Below, in pieces: positions 1 to 13,452 of a stretch of DNA of 64,000 bases. The notes beneath the pieces are model-generated. The model searched no databases. It worked only from the letters and a program-made list of their open reading frames with translations, and was not told the origin of the DNA. Within the stretch, counting starts at the first letter, position 1. The number at the start of each line of letters is the position of its first letter. A program made the position numbers and the translations under genes. Source of the DNA: Rotaria sp. Silwood1 (Eukaryota > Rotifera > Eurotatoria > Philodinida > Philodinidae); NCBI GenBank assembly GCA_905250075.1, contig CAJNOP010000235.1, forward strand, positions 62,001-126,000, in the 5' to 3' direction.

Positions 1-3000
1 ATAGATGATTTTATAGCTTACTTGAGTACATATCTTTTCACGTTGTTGTCAAACATAAGACATTGAAATATGAGCCATTACTTCTTTTTGTTCGTCTTTT
101 ATGATATTGATACGCCTATAATAGATTAACACTCATAAAATACATCAACGCAAAATGTTCTCTAGTCAACAGATGACAAATAAATGCAGACAAAAATGAT
201 TGATGATTTTTTTTCTCATAAAAATTCTCCCATTTTCGAATTTGATATTTTTCTTTCTTGTAAACGAATAAATCAATTCCATCGGTTTTGTAAAGTTTCT
301 CCATTAACTATTTTAATAACCATGGTAAAAGAGAAGAAATCTTCATGATTTGTCAGAAATGAAAAGCATTATTAATCGATATCATCGTTTGAATGCAAAA
401 TAACCACGATCTCTTGAATTAGATGCGTTCATATGTAATAAATCAATATTGATGAAGGTAGAATTTCATTCCATTGATAATTGACTATATTAATGCTATT
501 TTTGTCTTTAGATATGAATTTCATAGGCAAACTTCTTTCAATGATGATTGAAGTTATCGGATATCGATTATTCGGATAAAATGAAAATACGACCCGACAA
601 TAATTAAAATACCACAAAAGGGATCATCGAGGACTAAATTTCGTCTTTTATTTCATTATGGCTCTTTCTAATTTTCAGCATGTCAAAGTCATTGTGTTGT
701 CTATGAAGAATTAGTCGATTTTATGTAAAAGGCAATATTGAATTGATTTTTTAATGACATGTTTACAAATAAATACCGTTTATCATTTAATACTATCCAA
801 AGATAAAGAATTTCAGATAAATCAGATCGAAGACCTGCTTCGATGATAAAGTTCTCTTGAAAATTAAAGATCAAATGAAGGATATAATCATTGTTGAATG
901 CATAGAATTTATTTGAGAATATGAATGTATCAACCGAGTTATGATTGTTTTACTGAATTTTTGACTCAGCTTCAATCACATTCTGGAAAATGAAAAATCT
1001 GAAATTAGACGCAAAACTTTGACCACGTATACGTCGAGTCATCTGTAGAATATCTTGAAAGTGGCAGCTGGAAAGTCAGTTCTTTCAGTGAGATATCGAA
1101 TTTGAAAAAAATTACTCGTTTCTTACAGACACGATACAAAAGTCGAGTTGACTTAAAAATTTAATTTATCGACAATAAATATTCTTTTCGACTGAAACTT
1201 TTAGATTGTCCTATGAATCATTAGACCTATTCATTGGCAAAATTCCATATTCCAAAAATCCATGGAGATTAACTCTTTTAAACTATTTTTCTAGTTTTAT
1301 TGAGATCTCTTTTTGTGGGCTAAAAACAATTTTGCAAAAGCTATAATTTTTTCTTGTTTGTGCTGAGACTGTTCCTCAGAAGTTCAGATCTTCATCTTAA
1401 AATAACCGATGCTCTATGATAAATGCGGCTAGTTATATTTCATAACTTCCTCAACTAGGTTTTGTAAGAGAAATCCGTTTCCAGTCTTCACATATTCTGT
1501 GCTGAATTCTCTACAATCTCGTACAAGAATAGATAAAATTAAGACTTTATGAAGAAAAATAACGAGGGTCTAGTAAGATTCACCCAAATCAGCAGCTCTC
1601 TAAATGTTTCATCGGAAAATTTCAATATTCTTTTTCTATCATTGGGCAAATATTAAGACTGGTCGGAGATAGTATTTTCTACGATTTTTTCGAGAGCTGA
1701 GCATAAAATCTTTTTAGACTAAGCGCCAGTTTCTATTTCAAGACGTTATACCAAATTCATTGAAGAATCCTCGAAACACTGCATCGCAGTTTGGAACACA
1801 ACTCATCAAAAGTTTGTTAAAAATATTAAAAAAATAAGAAGAAGGTTGTTCTTCTTTCATGTCTAGCACTGTTAACGGAAGCAATCAGGCAATCGTATTT
1901 TTTACGTACTTCCTTAGTATGAAGTAAATGAATTTCACAATGACAGCTCGATGACAGCGGAAGGAAATGTCTTATGAGCAAAAAAAAGGCAAATACAAAA
2001 GACAAGTACACCACTTTAGAAAAAGAATAAGTAGATGTTTAAAGCAATTTTATCTTTGCAAAAAAAATGTATTGCAATAAACAAGTCACTTACAGAACTG
2101 AAACTATTGCCATTATGCTTTATTAGGAGCTTTTCTTTTCAACTAGTTATCATATTATTCTTTTCGTAATTGCTTTTCAATGTCATTAACGATATCGATA
2201 TTATTTTAATCAAAGAAAGAAGTACTAATTGATTTTTCAGGACAAGCAGAGAACAAGAAAATGATGCTTAAAATAATGACATCCTCATTTTAAAAAAATA
2301 GAAACTCGAGAGTGGTACTTTTGTGTTACAAAGAAAATCGATGAAGTTAGCCATATTGTTCAATGAGAGAGACAAGCCTAATTTATTTGATCAAAATACC
2401 AAGACTGTTGGCTGTGTCAAAGTAGCAGCATGACTAATTAATAACTGAACAAGAAGTCAGTAAGTTCCTACATAAAAAATAGCTTTAGCAAATTTCTGAG
2501 GAAGAATAATAGATGTGAAAAATTTCAAATCGAAAGTACTTTTCGAACGTTCAGAAATAGTTCTTTCTACTTAAGAAGATTATATCATGTCATTTTCATA
2601 TCTAGAAGTTCCAATATTATTTCGGAGTGTTCTAAACTATGGTAATTGATTAGATTCAGAAAATATTGGCAGCGCATTGCGAGTTTTTCTTTACTCATTA
2701 AACTTCGTTGATAGATTTCTCTATTCCTGACCAAGGATTTTGACCATCTGAAATGAATTTTCAATGACCTAACAACAAGTAAAAACTGCGTTACCATTCT
2801 TAAAAAAAAATAGAAAAAAGTAGCTGCTTACCACTGTTTTTCAAACTGGTTTCGTCATACCTCATCATGAGATCATTTTTTGTTAATACTTGAATGATGC
2901 TGTTTTTATCATCGCAATCCGTCAATTTCTGATCGTTTATAGGATGTCCTTAGATGATCACATACAATTTAATTAGAACATCGTAACATATTGAAAATGT

Positions 3001-3573
3001 TGAACAAATATTGAGACATCGAATAGAGAAAGAGTCAAAGCTTACGAGACTTAAGTGAGATGAACAATATTAAAAAAAAAATTGTTGAATCTTAGTATGA
3101 AAGTCATCATTTTCGACGTTTTCACTTGCTGAACGAGATGGAAGTAGCTGGTTGTCATGTAATGTAAGGAGGCCATAAAAATCGAAAAACGGCACTAATG
3201 ATTGCGTATTCTTATCTTTTTTACCAAGAGTGAATTGGTATGGATAAGGAGACACCATATATTAATAAAAACAGATAAAGCATAACTACAATCTCAATGA
3301 GGTATCTCATCGAAACATTCGAACGAGTAAGATTTAGTATTCTTGCATAAAAAAGTTAGAAATTTACATTTGAAACTTTCATATAATATCTCACTAAGTG
3401 CTTAACATATAGCGTTTATCTCGTGAAAAACCAGTGGAAAACGATGGGAGTGAAGAAAGAAGGTTCATAACAAAAACCATTTCCAATGAGAAATAAAAGT
3501 TGCTTATAAAAGAACATTGCGTTTCTTCTGTTTCGTTTGTTTCATGTGCATTTTAAATAGTCATTGTAATCAT
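1..3573. other. Stretch without a recognised gene
   Basis: Only short open frames (62-70 codons) occur here and none resembles a family I know. Several lie on the minus strand (near 116-304, 429-617, 1826-2014, 2585-2797, 3070-3258). They could be scattered exons or relics of a decayed gene, but I could not link them by credible splice sites. Confidence 0.5.
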
Positions 3574-3581
3574 AAGCATGT

Positions 3582-4134
3582 CAGAGATGTCCATCGCGGC
3601 TGAAAATCTGCCGCTGCCGCGCCGCGGCCTTAGAAAAAAAAAGCTGCCGCACCGCTGCCGCGCCGCGACGGTTTATAAAAAAATGTTGCCGCGACGCTGC
3701 CGCACCGCGATGACTTATAAAAGAAACGCTGCCGCGCCGCTACCGCGATGAATTATAAAATAAACGTGCCGCCACCGCGCCGCTTCCGCGACGATTTTCA
3801 AAAAAGTGTTTCTAATTTCACTGCTGTGACTATATTTGACCAGAGATATGGGTACTAGTCCATCAGATTTATTCAATATTAGGGCGTTTCATTTGTAAAT
3901 CGTGAAATTCTATTAAATTCATACAGTTTTTCAATGTCCTCCAAAAAAATCCTGCCGCTGCCGCGATGGTTTTTTAAAAAACCTGCCGCTACCGCGCCGC
4001 TGCCGCGATCACTTTTAAAAAAATCTGCCGCTACCGCGCCGCTGCCGCGGTGATTTTTTTTAAAAACCTGCCGCTGCCGCGCCGCCACCGCCACCGCGGC
4101 AGCGGCAGCGGCAGCGCCGCGATGGACATCTCTG
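3582..4134. mobile_element. Non-autonomous hAT-type element, GC-rich interior
   Basis: Perfect 19-bp terminal inverted repeats, CAGAGATGTCCATCGCGGC at 3582-3600 and its complement at 4116-4134, are flanked by an exact 8-bp direct repeat AAGCATGT (3574-3581 and 4135-4142). An 8-bp target duplication with a CAGAG terminus is the hallmark of hAT transposons. The 553-bp body encodes no transposase. It holds two blocks of roughly 60-bp units, each a CCGCTGCCGCG-like GC core followed by an A-rich tail, around a more ordinary centre (about 3810-3940). Both blocks carry the GC units in the same direction. The GC content is strikingly unlike the AT-rich surroundings. Confidence 0.88.
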
Positions 4135-4142
4135 AAGCATGT

Positions 4143-5481
4143 TTGAATCGTTAGCGATGGTTTAAAAAAAGAAAAACACAGCAAATGATGTCGGATAAGT
4201 TGGACCCGTATGCCATTGGGCATGAAGCTGATCACAAATGTTCATGGTTCAATTTTTTCGAGTTTTTGACTTCTCACTTCGATCCTTCACATAGTTGGCC
4301 AGGCTGATATCTGACAGTATTTTTCGTGAACAACCGCCAAATGGACGGAGTGTACATGGCTTCCACTAGTAGTGGCAGAAGTTCGATACATCATAGGAGT
4401 GTCATTCTTTTTAAATTCAAGCTTCTTTTTCCAAACAAAATAAAAAGCCGTTGTTTTTATTGCAACAAAAAATTAAGAGTTCAAACTCTAATGCGTTGTC
4501 AATAATTGAAGCAGAAGGTTTCAAAATTTTGCAAGTTTTATGAGTTTCAACCAATTTTAATCTACTTTTTACTATGCTCTGACAAATTCAGCGAATACAT
4601 CTATCTCTAAAAGTAAATAGATTGTAACACTTCTAAGTTTATCGCCTTCATACAAATTATCACTAGCTAATGCAACATATCATCATTTTTTTTATCTTGT
4701 TGGTAGTTATTTTAGCAATGAAAAAAAAAGAAAATTTCCATTTGAAGTTGTCACTGTTATTGTTTATTTCATCATCAGTGAATTTTTTTCATTGCTTTGT
4801 TTATTTTGAGGATATGGTATTTGTTACTTAAGTTTCCACTCACGCTTTTACATGATATTAACTTATATATGATCATATCCAAGTGTATCATTAACGCATT
4901 ATTCGATGTGTCTGTTGTTTATTAGCAAAAGTCATGTAGATTGTTCTTCTTGACCTTTTAAAATGCTGAGAAGAAAACACGGTAAATCGCAAAAAATCTC
5001 TGAAACGTTTTTCTTTTTTCAGACAACGATCTTGTTTTAGTGAAACTCATAAATAATAATATTGTTAGTAAAATACGCAAAAGTCTATGAGCAGATCCTA
5101 AGAAGAGAAACTATGTTCTGACTCTACGCTTAGGTATAAGTCGTTGAGTTTTGTATCAACACTATCAAAACCCTATAAACTACACTTGTCTAAAGCTATT
5201 TCAGTATCTGAATATTATTTAAATTATTTATGGTTGGAAAAAAACTGTAGATAACATGAATACTTAAGTGTTCGTTAGCATTCGTGAATACATCTTGATT
5301 AGGTCTATCTAGTGGTGTAATCCGAATGCAATTTTCTTTCATACTATGTGTTCGTAGGTATTGGCCTTTTTTACTATTATTTAAAAGATAGTAATGATGG
5401 CATACCATATGCACATGTATCTGACACATTTTCTCCGCACTTCAGATTTGAAATTGGTTTTGCCTAGAAACTAGTCGGTTC
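4143..5481. other. Intergenic stretch, nothing recognised
   Basis: AT-rich sequence with no convincing coding frame. It lies between the hAT-type element and the promoter region of the membrane-protein gene that follows. Confidence 0.5.
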
Positions 5482-5490
5482 TATATAAAA
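5482..5490 (+). promoter_or_regulatory. Possible TATA box
   Basis: TATATAAAA lies about 113 bases before the first ATG of the three-module membrane protein. This is a plausible core promoter position if the 5' leader is about 80 bases. It is weak evidence in an AT-rich genome. Confidence 0.3.
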
Positions 5491-5602
5491 AAAAGATATG
5501 CTGCTCGTCATCAATCAGTGATGATTGTCTCTTAACTATTTTCTTAGTCGAACACTGATCCAAGCGTGAAAAGACTTTGAATTGAGTTGACACATTGCAG
5601 TC

Positions 5603-8600
5603 ATGACGAAAATCGCTGTTATCAACTCGTTCATGAAACAAATCAAAGAGTTAAATCTTTTCGAAAATGAAGTTTCACCCACCGACTCTTTTCAACGACG
5701 TACAGCTATTATTTCCACTCGCTTTTATCTGGCCCTACTTTCTCTTACCATTACTGTTCTGGTTATTTATACTGCACTTGGTTATCAAACTGTAACAATT
5801 ACTATTCGAAATCCAAATCATACGGTCTATCTTGATTTATACAATCAATATCCGACAACACTTTCATGTCCCTGTAGCCAAATTGCCATTCCTTATGGGA
5901 CATTTATTTCAGTGTCTTACCAGTATCATCCAGTTTGTTCTAGTGTTTTTGTGTCGAATACTTGGTTAGATTTGCTTTTCAATCCGAACATGAGTTACTT
6001 CTTTCAACTTGATTTTCGTTCATCGGCCAGTGGTCAATTTCAATTAATTAGGTCATTATGCTCACTTGTTGATAGATTTGTCAATGATACGCTTTTTGAC
6101 TTTCTCTTGGATACATTCTTGACGCCAAAGATTCGCTCTGTAGAAGCACTCAATGCTGAAAGTTTATCAAAAAGTACATTTGTTCAAATATCAACAGCTA
6201 ATGCCGTGCAACAAGTTCTCAATCTTGTACGCCGTACTACTCAAAGCAATCAATTGCAAACAGCCATGCAAACATCCAAGTTGAACTCTTTATATATTAT
6301 GTTGGATTCATCAGTACTTGTAAGTATACAAGGCGGTGCTTGGATCGATAAAAATGGAAATTATTGTTTCTGTGGAACCACACCTACGTGTTCGTCGCCA
6401 TCAGGTTTCTTTAATCTTTTCGCATATGAGAGCACCGGAATCTATGTTCCGCCTAAGCCACCAATAGCCTACGTGCCTGGTTTTGTTGCTGGTTGCTATG
6501 CTCTTGAATCTCTTCTCCAATCGACACTTGAATGCTTTTTCGATCAAGAATGTTTGAATACTGTGCTTCGATTCTTTTCTCCTAGTAATCTGACTAATAT
6601 CAAAGCTCTCAATGAGACTGAGACGCAATTTCCACCCCAGGCAACTATCGAAGTAATTCTTCGGGAATTGTTTATCGAGCGTTGGATTACAAAGAGTTCT
6701 TTTCAGAATTATTTTTCTCAATGCGCTCCAATTTCGTGTACATACTCGTTTCTACAGCGTAATTCGTTTCTGTTTGTATTAACTACGTTACTAGGACTTT
6801 ATGGTGGATTGGTTGTTGTACTTCGTTCCAGTGTCCCGCATCTCATTGGTTGGTGGCGCAATCGATACAATATTCGAAGAGAGCCAAAACCAAGTAAGTT
6901 TCGAGATCCTTGACATAGATTAGAATATCTTTCAATCCATTAGCTGTTCCTATCATTGAACAAGTTCACAAAGGATGGCGGTGGTTACGAGTCCAATGTC
7001 TCGAATTGAATCTCTTTAGACCATTGAAAACAGATACAGATCCATTCGAAAAGAAAACTGCAATCATATCAAGTCGTGTTTTCCTTTTGCTTCTGACACT
7101 TTCCATCTTATTTCTAATCATTTATACTTCCTTGACAGTGCGAACTCAAACAATAACCATTCAAAATCCATCGCAAGCAATATTCGAGCAATTACACGAT
7201 CAATATTCAAATGTTCTCATTTGCCTCTGCAGTGAAATAGCCATACCTTATGGTTCATTCATGTCATTATTACCTGAGTATCATCCGATCTGTTCAAGTC
7301 TATTTGTTTCCTATGCATGGATCGCTTCTTTAGCAGGCATTTCTAACGATGATGTGGTTTATGATATCATGGACTTTCACTGGTCAGGTAACAGCTTTTT
7401 CACCACACTCACTACTTTGTGTTCACTGGCGAAAATCACTGTTGTCGACGCTTGGCGTATTTTTAATGAGTCGTTATTAGTCACTAGTCAGGTGGTATCG
7501 AGTAACGAATTGTTTGTTCGAACACGTGATACTTTTAACCAGTTTCAATTGAATACATTAGGCGAGTTCAAACGTGCACTTGCGCTTATTCAAGTTCATA
7601 CAAGTAATACCTTGTCAACAACGCAATTGAACGCTTACTTGGCTACCTATGAGTTTATTAATAGTACTACACGTATTGATTTTGGCTGGGTACCATGGCA
7701 TTGGGATAACTGTTCATGTTCACTTAGTGACACATGTCATGTACCGATGGGTTTTTATACGTATCCACCTAATTATCCAGTGGAGGATATGATTTTGAAA
7801 TTTTATATTCCGAATTTATTCGTAGGCTGTTTTGTTGTTGAAAATGTTCTACAATCTTCTCTTCAATGTTTTTTCAATCAATCATGTTTAGATGCAATTC
7901 AGCGTGAGATAAAGTCCAATGCATCAATTGATGTACCGATTCTGAACATAAATTCTACTCGGTTCTTGCCAGAAACACCTATTCATGTTCTAGTCAACTC
8001 ACTTTTACTTGAACAATGGCATCCAATTATTCAATACGATAAATACTATTTACAATGTTCGCCAAAGTCTTGCTCATATAAATTTACAGCACGTAATAAT
8101 GCACTCTATGTGTTCACCATGCTTGTTGGCTTAATCGGTGGGCTTACAGCCGCTCTAAAACTTGCTGTACCCAAAATTGTTGGATCATTGCGCAACTGCA
8201 TGCGACCACGAAACGAAACGAACCATAGGACAAGTAAGCTATATGAAGCCTGATAGACAAATCTTGAGGATACAACTGCTCGTTTTTTACCAGAAGAACA
8301 AAGATGAATGGCGATGAGTTCATCCTCAAAGCTACTCGAATGAGAACAACTGTGGTTGTTAAGGTTGAGCCATAATCGATATCATCATGTTTGCTCTCTA
8401 AGTTCATTTCTAAAATCTTCTGTGCTCCAGAACAATTAACCTTACTAGAATTTTCAAGTATGTTCTCACTCAATTAGATTACAGAGAAAGCTTGAGCGCA
8501 ACAAACTCAATTACTTAATAGTTATTCATTCGTTTTGCGTTAAAAAGTAGATTTCCAAGGGTGAAATCACCTTATGTACTGGATTTCGTGTAATTAATAT

Positions 8601-10363
8601 GCAGAATTTAGTGAACATTTTAGAAGAGTAATGAAAATAATGTTATGAACTTCATCTATTGAATTGCAACCAAGTCATCAACTTCGTTTGATGAGACTAC
8701 ACAAAATAATCATTAAATGAAAGTTCTTTGTTTTTTTTTTTGACTTTCTGTAGCATATCTTGAATTGATCAGAATTGAGAGAAGATTGGCCCATGTCTAT
8801 TGCAAGTTGCAAGTGGATCGAAATTTAAGTTTCTGCAGAATTTTTGAAAGTTCTACTGAAGAAAAATAATAGTTTTTCCAATATGAAATGTTTAGCCAAC
8901 TTCCAATTGATCACCCCTCAAAGAGTGTTTAATATCAGTCCGAATCGATCATATTCAACTAGCATGATCGCACTTACAGTTTAGTTTAGAGAAAAAAAAA
9001 AGACTTTTCTAATATAGTTGAACACTGCGACATATGTCGAAGACATCCAAGCATTTGAACTCTATCAATATTTCTTTTCTTAGCTCATTTAAGACGAAAA
9101 GATCGTGTACGTGCCATATGGTATAAACTAAAAACTCAAGCAGTCGAATTCAACATGTTCAATAGTGAGGAAACATGTCGCAACGATTATGTTCGTCGAA
9201 TATCTGTAATGAGCACGCGTGTTTATCTTTTAATACTCACTGGAGCGCTCATCATTTTGACTACTCACAATACGTTAACCATACACACTCAACAATTCGT
9301 TGTGAATGAACCATCACAATCAACATTTGAGCAGCTTCAAGCCAATCCGCAATATTCATCAACATTGGAATGTCCTTGTCAAAAAATTGCTATCGCATTC
9401 AATTCATTTATCTCCATCTCTGTTCATTTTCATCAATTCTGTTCAAGTGATTTTGTAGTCAAGAGTTCTGAATGGATGAATATTTTATATTATCGTTGGG
9501 TTGCTTTCGTCTACCCATATGATGACTTTCGTCTATTTGTGTTGCCACATTTTCGTTTGTTAAACTCTTTTTGTATTCTTGCAAACGAGACGGTTGTCAA
9601 TGCATTAGGGCAATTTGCATCGAACACATTAATCAGTAGTCGAGCCCAATCTCATCAAAGTATTGAAATTCAAGTCACTGCTGCTATTGATCAATTGCGT
9701 CGATCAACATCAGCAACGTTTATACGTATGCTCGATTTTGTTCGACAAATAGCACATGGTAACGGAATTGTATTCTCAACTCTGTCCAATTGGCATTTTC
9801 TCTCATTGAATACAAGTGTTAGTTGGACATCATTGTGGGCGGAACCACGATCGTATGGAAACTGTTCATGTGGTGCAAACCCGACATGTACTTCGCCGGC
9901 ATTCATCGACCACTGGTCTATTCTAGGTTTTCTGGTAGGCTGTGATCCACTCGAAGCTCTTCTTCAATCGACTCTGGCGTGTCTTTACGATATTTCATGC
10001 ATAAAGAGAATTCAATTCATGTATTATTCTTCGAATCTTATCATGCAGCCACTTAATCGAACACTTTCAGCTCCTAATGTACCTGTTCAATCTCTTCTCA
10101 AAGAACTGATGGTAGATCAATGGGAAACAAGTGTGAACTATGAAAGACATTTCGAGGCATGTGCACCCCTCACTTGCACTTATTCACTTAATACTCAAGC
10201 TGATCTCTTGTATATTGTGACAACTACCATAGGAGTGTATGGTGGAATTAACGTTGCTCTCAAATTAATTGTACCTTATTTAGTTAAAATGGTACATCAT
10301 TTACTGATAGATCGTCGACGTCGAATCCAACCAATGATAGATACGATTAGTCACAGTCAGTAA
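5603..10363 (+). CDS. Three-module cysteine-rich membrane protein (predicted spliced gene)
   Basis: Three homologous open frames join across two phase-1 introns: exons 5603-6893, 6944-8233 and 9084-10363, with donors GTAAGT and GTAAGC and acceptors TTAG. The joined frame is open for 1286 residues. Each exon is one module of about 430 residues: a basic N-terminal stretch ending in LNLF or FNMF, a membrane segment (residues 41-61 in module 1), a large ectodomain and a C-terminal membrane segment with a GG pair. Shared ectodomain cysteine motifs are CPC or CLC followed by IAI, HPxCSS/HQFCSS, a CxC...C motif, GC...LLQSTLxCFF...C and C(A/S)PxxCxYS. Many NxS/T sites suggest glycosylation outside the cell. 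AATAAA at 10445-10450 would serve for polyadenylation. Intron 1 is 50 bp and intron 2 is 850 bp. I recognise the family only as a bdelloid-type hypothetical; its function is unknown. Three separate single-module genes, each with a short 3' exon, are the alternative. Confidence 0.65.
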
Positions 10364-10450
10364 ACCAATAAGACATAACTCTTAGCTAGATCATTCTATT
10401 CTATCTAAATTTACATTTTATTGTACCAATTTCAGTTTTTTTTCAATAAA

Positions 10451-11558
10451 TATTTATGTCCAAGTATATTGATGGATCTGTAGAAAAACACCTATAAACT
10501 TCAGCAGTTTTTTTCTAAGTCATTCTCTCGAATCTTGATATTGATGAAACATCTAAGCATCACTAAGACCATGATGACTTTCTTCGGAATATTCTAGAGT
10601 ACAATGAGCTACTCAAGAACTAATAGAAAATACTGAATCTATAGAGCTGAGAGTTTTGAGTAAATCTGGCATAGCGAGATAGAACCTAACTTTATATCAT
10701 TCTGAAAAAAATTCGGTTGCATACAAAAGTCAAAAGAAAATATTTATACACTATCCCACGGGGCAGAGTGTAAGTCTGGTAGTACATGTGAATACAGGGC
10801 TGCAAAATGTATCTTTAGGTGTGGAGTATAGGATTCGTCTGGAACTCTAGATATATATGCGTATGGGTTGGGTTTCCATCTCGTTACATTAAATTAACTC
10901 AAAATTGTAGTTTAGCAGTACATGGATGTCGGAAATTCATCAGATGAATATTGTGATAATCATGTTTTGAATGCCGGTGTCTGAGTAGCAGATATTATGA
11001 TATCTCTCAAAATTACAAGTACAAGTTTTGATAAAAAAAGAAACATGGAAAATGATTACTCATAAGTACGATGCAAAGTGTCATGTTAAGGAAAAAGTCA
11101 CTGTTGAAAATAGAAGAATGAGAAAATAAGATTACACTACATAGTCATGATGATTTAACAAATGTTTGCATTCTCTTTGTAAATTGAATAACAAGATTAT
11201 GAGAATAGAAAGAAATGAAAATGATGTCGACGATGTATGTTTTGACACTTTTTACTATTAAGTATGACAAATAATTTATTATTTATTAAATTAATCCTTT
11301 TCTTTTGATTAGTTTTAGTTTATTGAGTAAGTGAAACTACTTTTCTTTATTTACTCTTAACAATATTTAATCTTTAAAATAAGATCGAATTGATTGCGAC
11401 GAAAGATGTGATAATAGTTTACCATATGAAATATGTTCGTCAAATCGAGGATATGGTTGTCTTCCTGGCAGTTATAATGATAAAAGTTCTATTTGTGCAT
11501 TTTTATGTGTTACCTGCTCTAAACTATCATAATGTGCTGCTGATAATAATACATGTTA
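10451..11558. other. Intergenic stretch, nothing recognised
   Basis: No credible coding frame. A short open frame begins near 11390 and runs into the telomere-like hairpin, so its glycine/tryptophan/valine-rich tail is an artefact of the repeat. Confidence 0.5.
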
Positions 11559-11692
11559 GGGTGTGGATGTGGGGCGTGGGTTGGTGTGGCTGTGGGCTGT
11601 GGCTGTGGGTATGGGTGTGGGTGGGTTTGCCTGTGAATGTTCGGTGTCCGGATGACCAAGATGTCGATGCCTCACACCAACACCCACACTCT
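11559..11692. repeat. Telomere-like G/C hairpin 1
   Basis: A long degenerate G-rich arm (GGGTGTGGATGTGGG and variants, 11559-11630) is followed by about 40 bases of spacer and a shorter C-rich arm (CACACCAACACCCACAC). It sits immediately left of the 42-bp repeat array. Confidence 0.75.
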
Positions 11693-11882
11693 CAAGTTTT
11701 CAAGTAACAGCACGTAATCTCTGACCAACAATGTGTTCGTATTCCTTCCCATATAACCACTGAATGAGATGAACCAGTTGCTGTTGTCTCACAAACATCT
11801 CCGAAATATCGATCCTCCCGACGAACTACAATCAATTGCAGCATACGCCATTACTGGTCATCGAGCTACCTTGCCACATGCA

Positions 11883-13255
11883 ACACAGGTTGTTACTCTC
11901 CATGATGTGTTTCTTTTCAACTCAGACACGCGTCGTTACTATTGTTGAACATCTCGTTTTCGGTCACGGACGGTTTCTTACTTTTCTTGAACGACTTGTT
12001 TTCGTTCACAGATAAGCTGTTACTGTTATTGAACTCCTTGCTTTCTTTCAAACCAGACTTGTTAGCCTTGTGGAACGTCTTCTTTTGGTACAAACAGCAC
12101 TTGTTACTCATATTGATTGACTTCCTTTCGTTCAAACATCAGCTATTTCCGTTGTTGATGTTTTTTTTTTCGTTCAAACAGGACTTGTTCCGCTTGCTAA
12201 TGATCTTGCTTTCGATCAAACACGAGTCCTTACATTTGTTCCTCCACTTATTTCCCTGAAACACAACTTGTTACATTTGTTGCTCGACTTGTTTTCCATG
12301 AAACACGAATTGTTATTGTTGCTGATGTTCTTGTTTTCGTTGAAACAGGAGTTCTTACTACTGCTGATGTTCTTCTTTTGGTTCAAATAGGAGTTGTTAC
12401 TCTTGTTCATTGGCTTGTTTTCGTTCAAACCTGAGTAGTTACTCTTGTTGATACAATTGTTTTCGTTGAAACCGGAGTTATTACCCTTGTTCATCGACTT
12501 GCTTTCTTTCAAACGGGAGGTGTTATTGTTGTTGATGTTTCTGTTTTCGTTCAAAGAGGAGTCATTACTCTTGTTGATGTTCTTGTTTTCGTTCACACAG
12601 AAGTTGTTACTCTTGTTGAACGATTTGTTTTCGTTCGAACTCAAGGAGTCACTCTTGTTGATTGACTTGTTTGCGTTCAAACCCGAATAGTTGCTCTTGT
12701 TGATGCACTTGTTTTCCTTCAAGCCGAAGTTGTTGCTCTTCTTCATCGACTTGTTTTCATTCAAACAGGAGTATTTGGTGTTGTTGATTGACTTGTTTTC
12801 GTTCGAACGTGAGCAGTTACTCTTATTGATTGACTTATTTTCGTTCAAAGAGGATGTGTTACCGTTGTTGATGTAGTTGTTTTCGTTGAAAAAGGAGTAG
12901 TTACTCTTGTTGATTCACTTCTTTTTGTTCAAACGGGTGTTGTTACTGTTGTTGATATTCTTGTTTTTTGTTCAAACAGGTGTTGTTACACTTGTTGATC
13001 GATTTGTTTTCGTTCAAAGAGTTGTTACTCCTGATGATGTTCTCGTGTTCATTGGAACAGGTGTTGTTACTCTTGTTGATCTTCGTGTTTTCACACATGG
13101 ACGAGTTGTTTCTCTGGTTGAACGAGTTGTTTTTGTTTGAGGGGAAGTTGTTACTTGTGATGAACGTTTGATTTTCAGTCGAAGATGTGTTGTTACTTTT
13201 GTTGTACCTGTTATTTACGTGCGAATAGGTGTTGTTGTTCTTGATACTGCTGATG
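11883..13255 (+). pseudogene. Decayed array of about thirty 42-bp units
   Basis: The unit is near GTTGTTACTCTTGTTGATCG followed by ACTTGTTTTCGTTCAAACAGGA. In one plus-strand frame it reads GVVTLVDRLVFVQT, a 14-residue alternating hydrophobic pattern that would suit a beta repeat. That frame keeps conservative changes between copies (V/I/L/A at the same places). It is broken by several TGA codons, many at the CGA (Arg) position as expected from CpG deamination, and by a few units of other length. Because 42 is a multiple of three, other frames and the minus strand are also open: a minus-strand frame at 12216-12848 reads NENKSINKSN-like repeats. I cannot exclude a non-coding minisatellite. Confidence 0.5.
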
Positions 13256-13452
13256 TTTATAATTAAGCGTTGCGTTGGTTAATTAACGGATGTTTTTTCA
13301 TATTTTTTTTTGTGGGATGTATTAATCGGTGTGCATGTTGCATATTGTTTGATGTGGGACGACTAATTTAGAATTGATCAATTAGAGATTTGTGTGGAGT
13401 GAAATTGTTTGTTCATTTCATAACAAGCGTCAATCGGTAACTTTTCGTCGTC

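Noticed and set aside
3879-4235. 118-codon alanine-rich minus-strand frame
   Set aside because: Produced by the GC-rich repeats of the hAT-type element and running across its end; no start context or homology.
12216-12848. 210-codon minus-strand frame of NENKSINKSN-like repeats
   Set aside because: It lies in a 42-bp tandem array where several frames are open by periodicity; the plus-strand GVVTLVDRLVFVQT frame is more protein-like, so I did not call a minus-strand gene.
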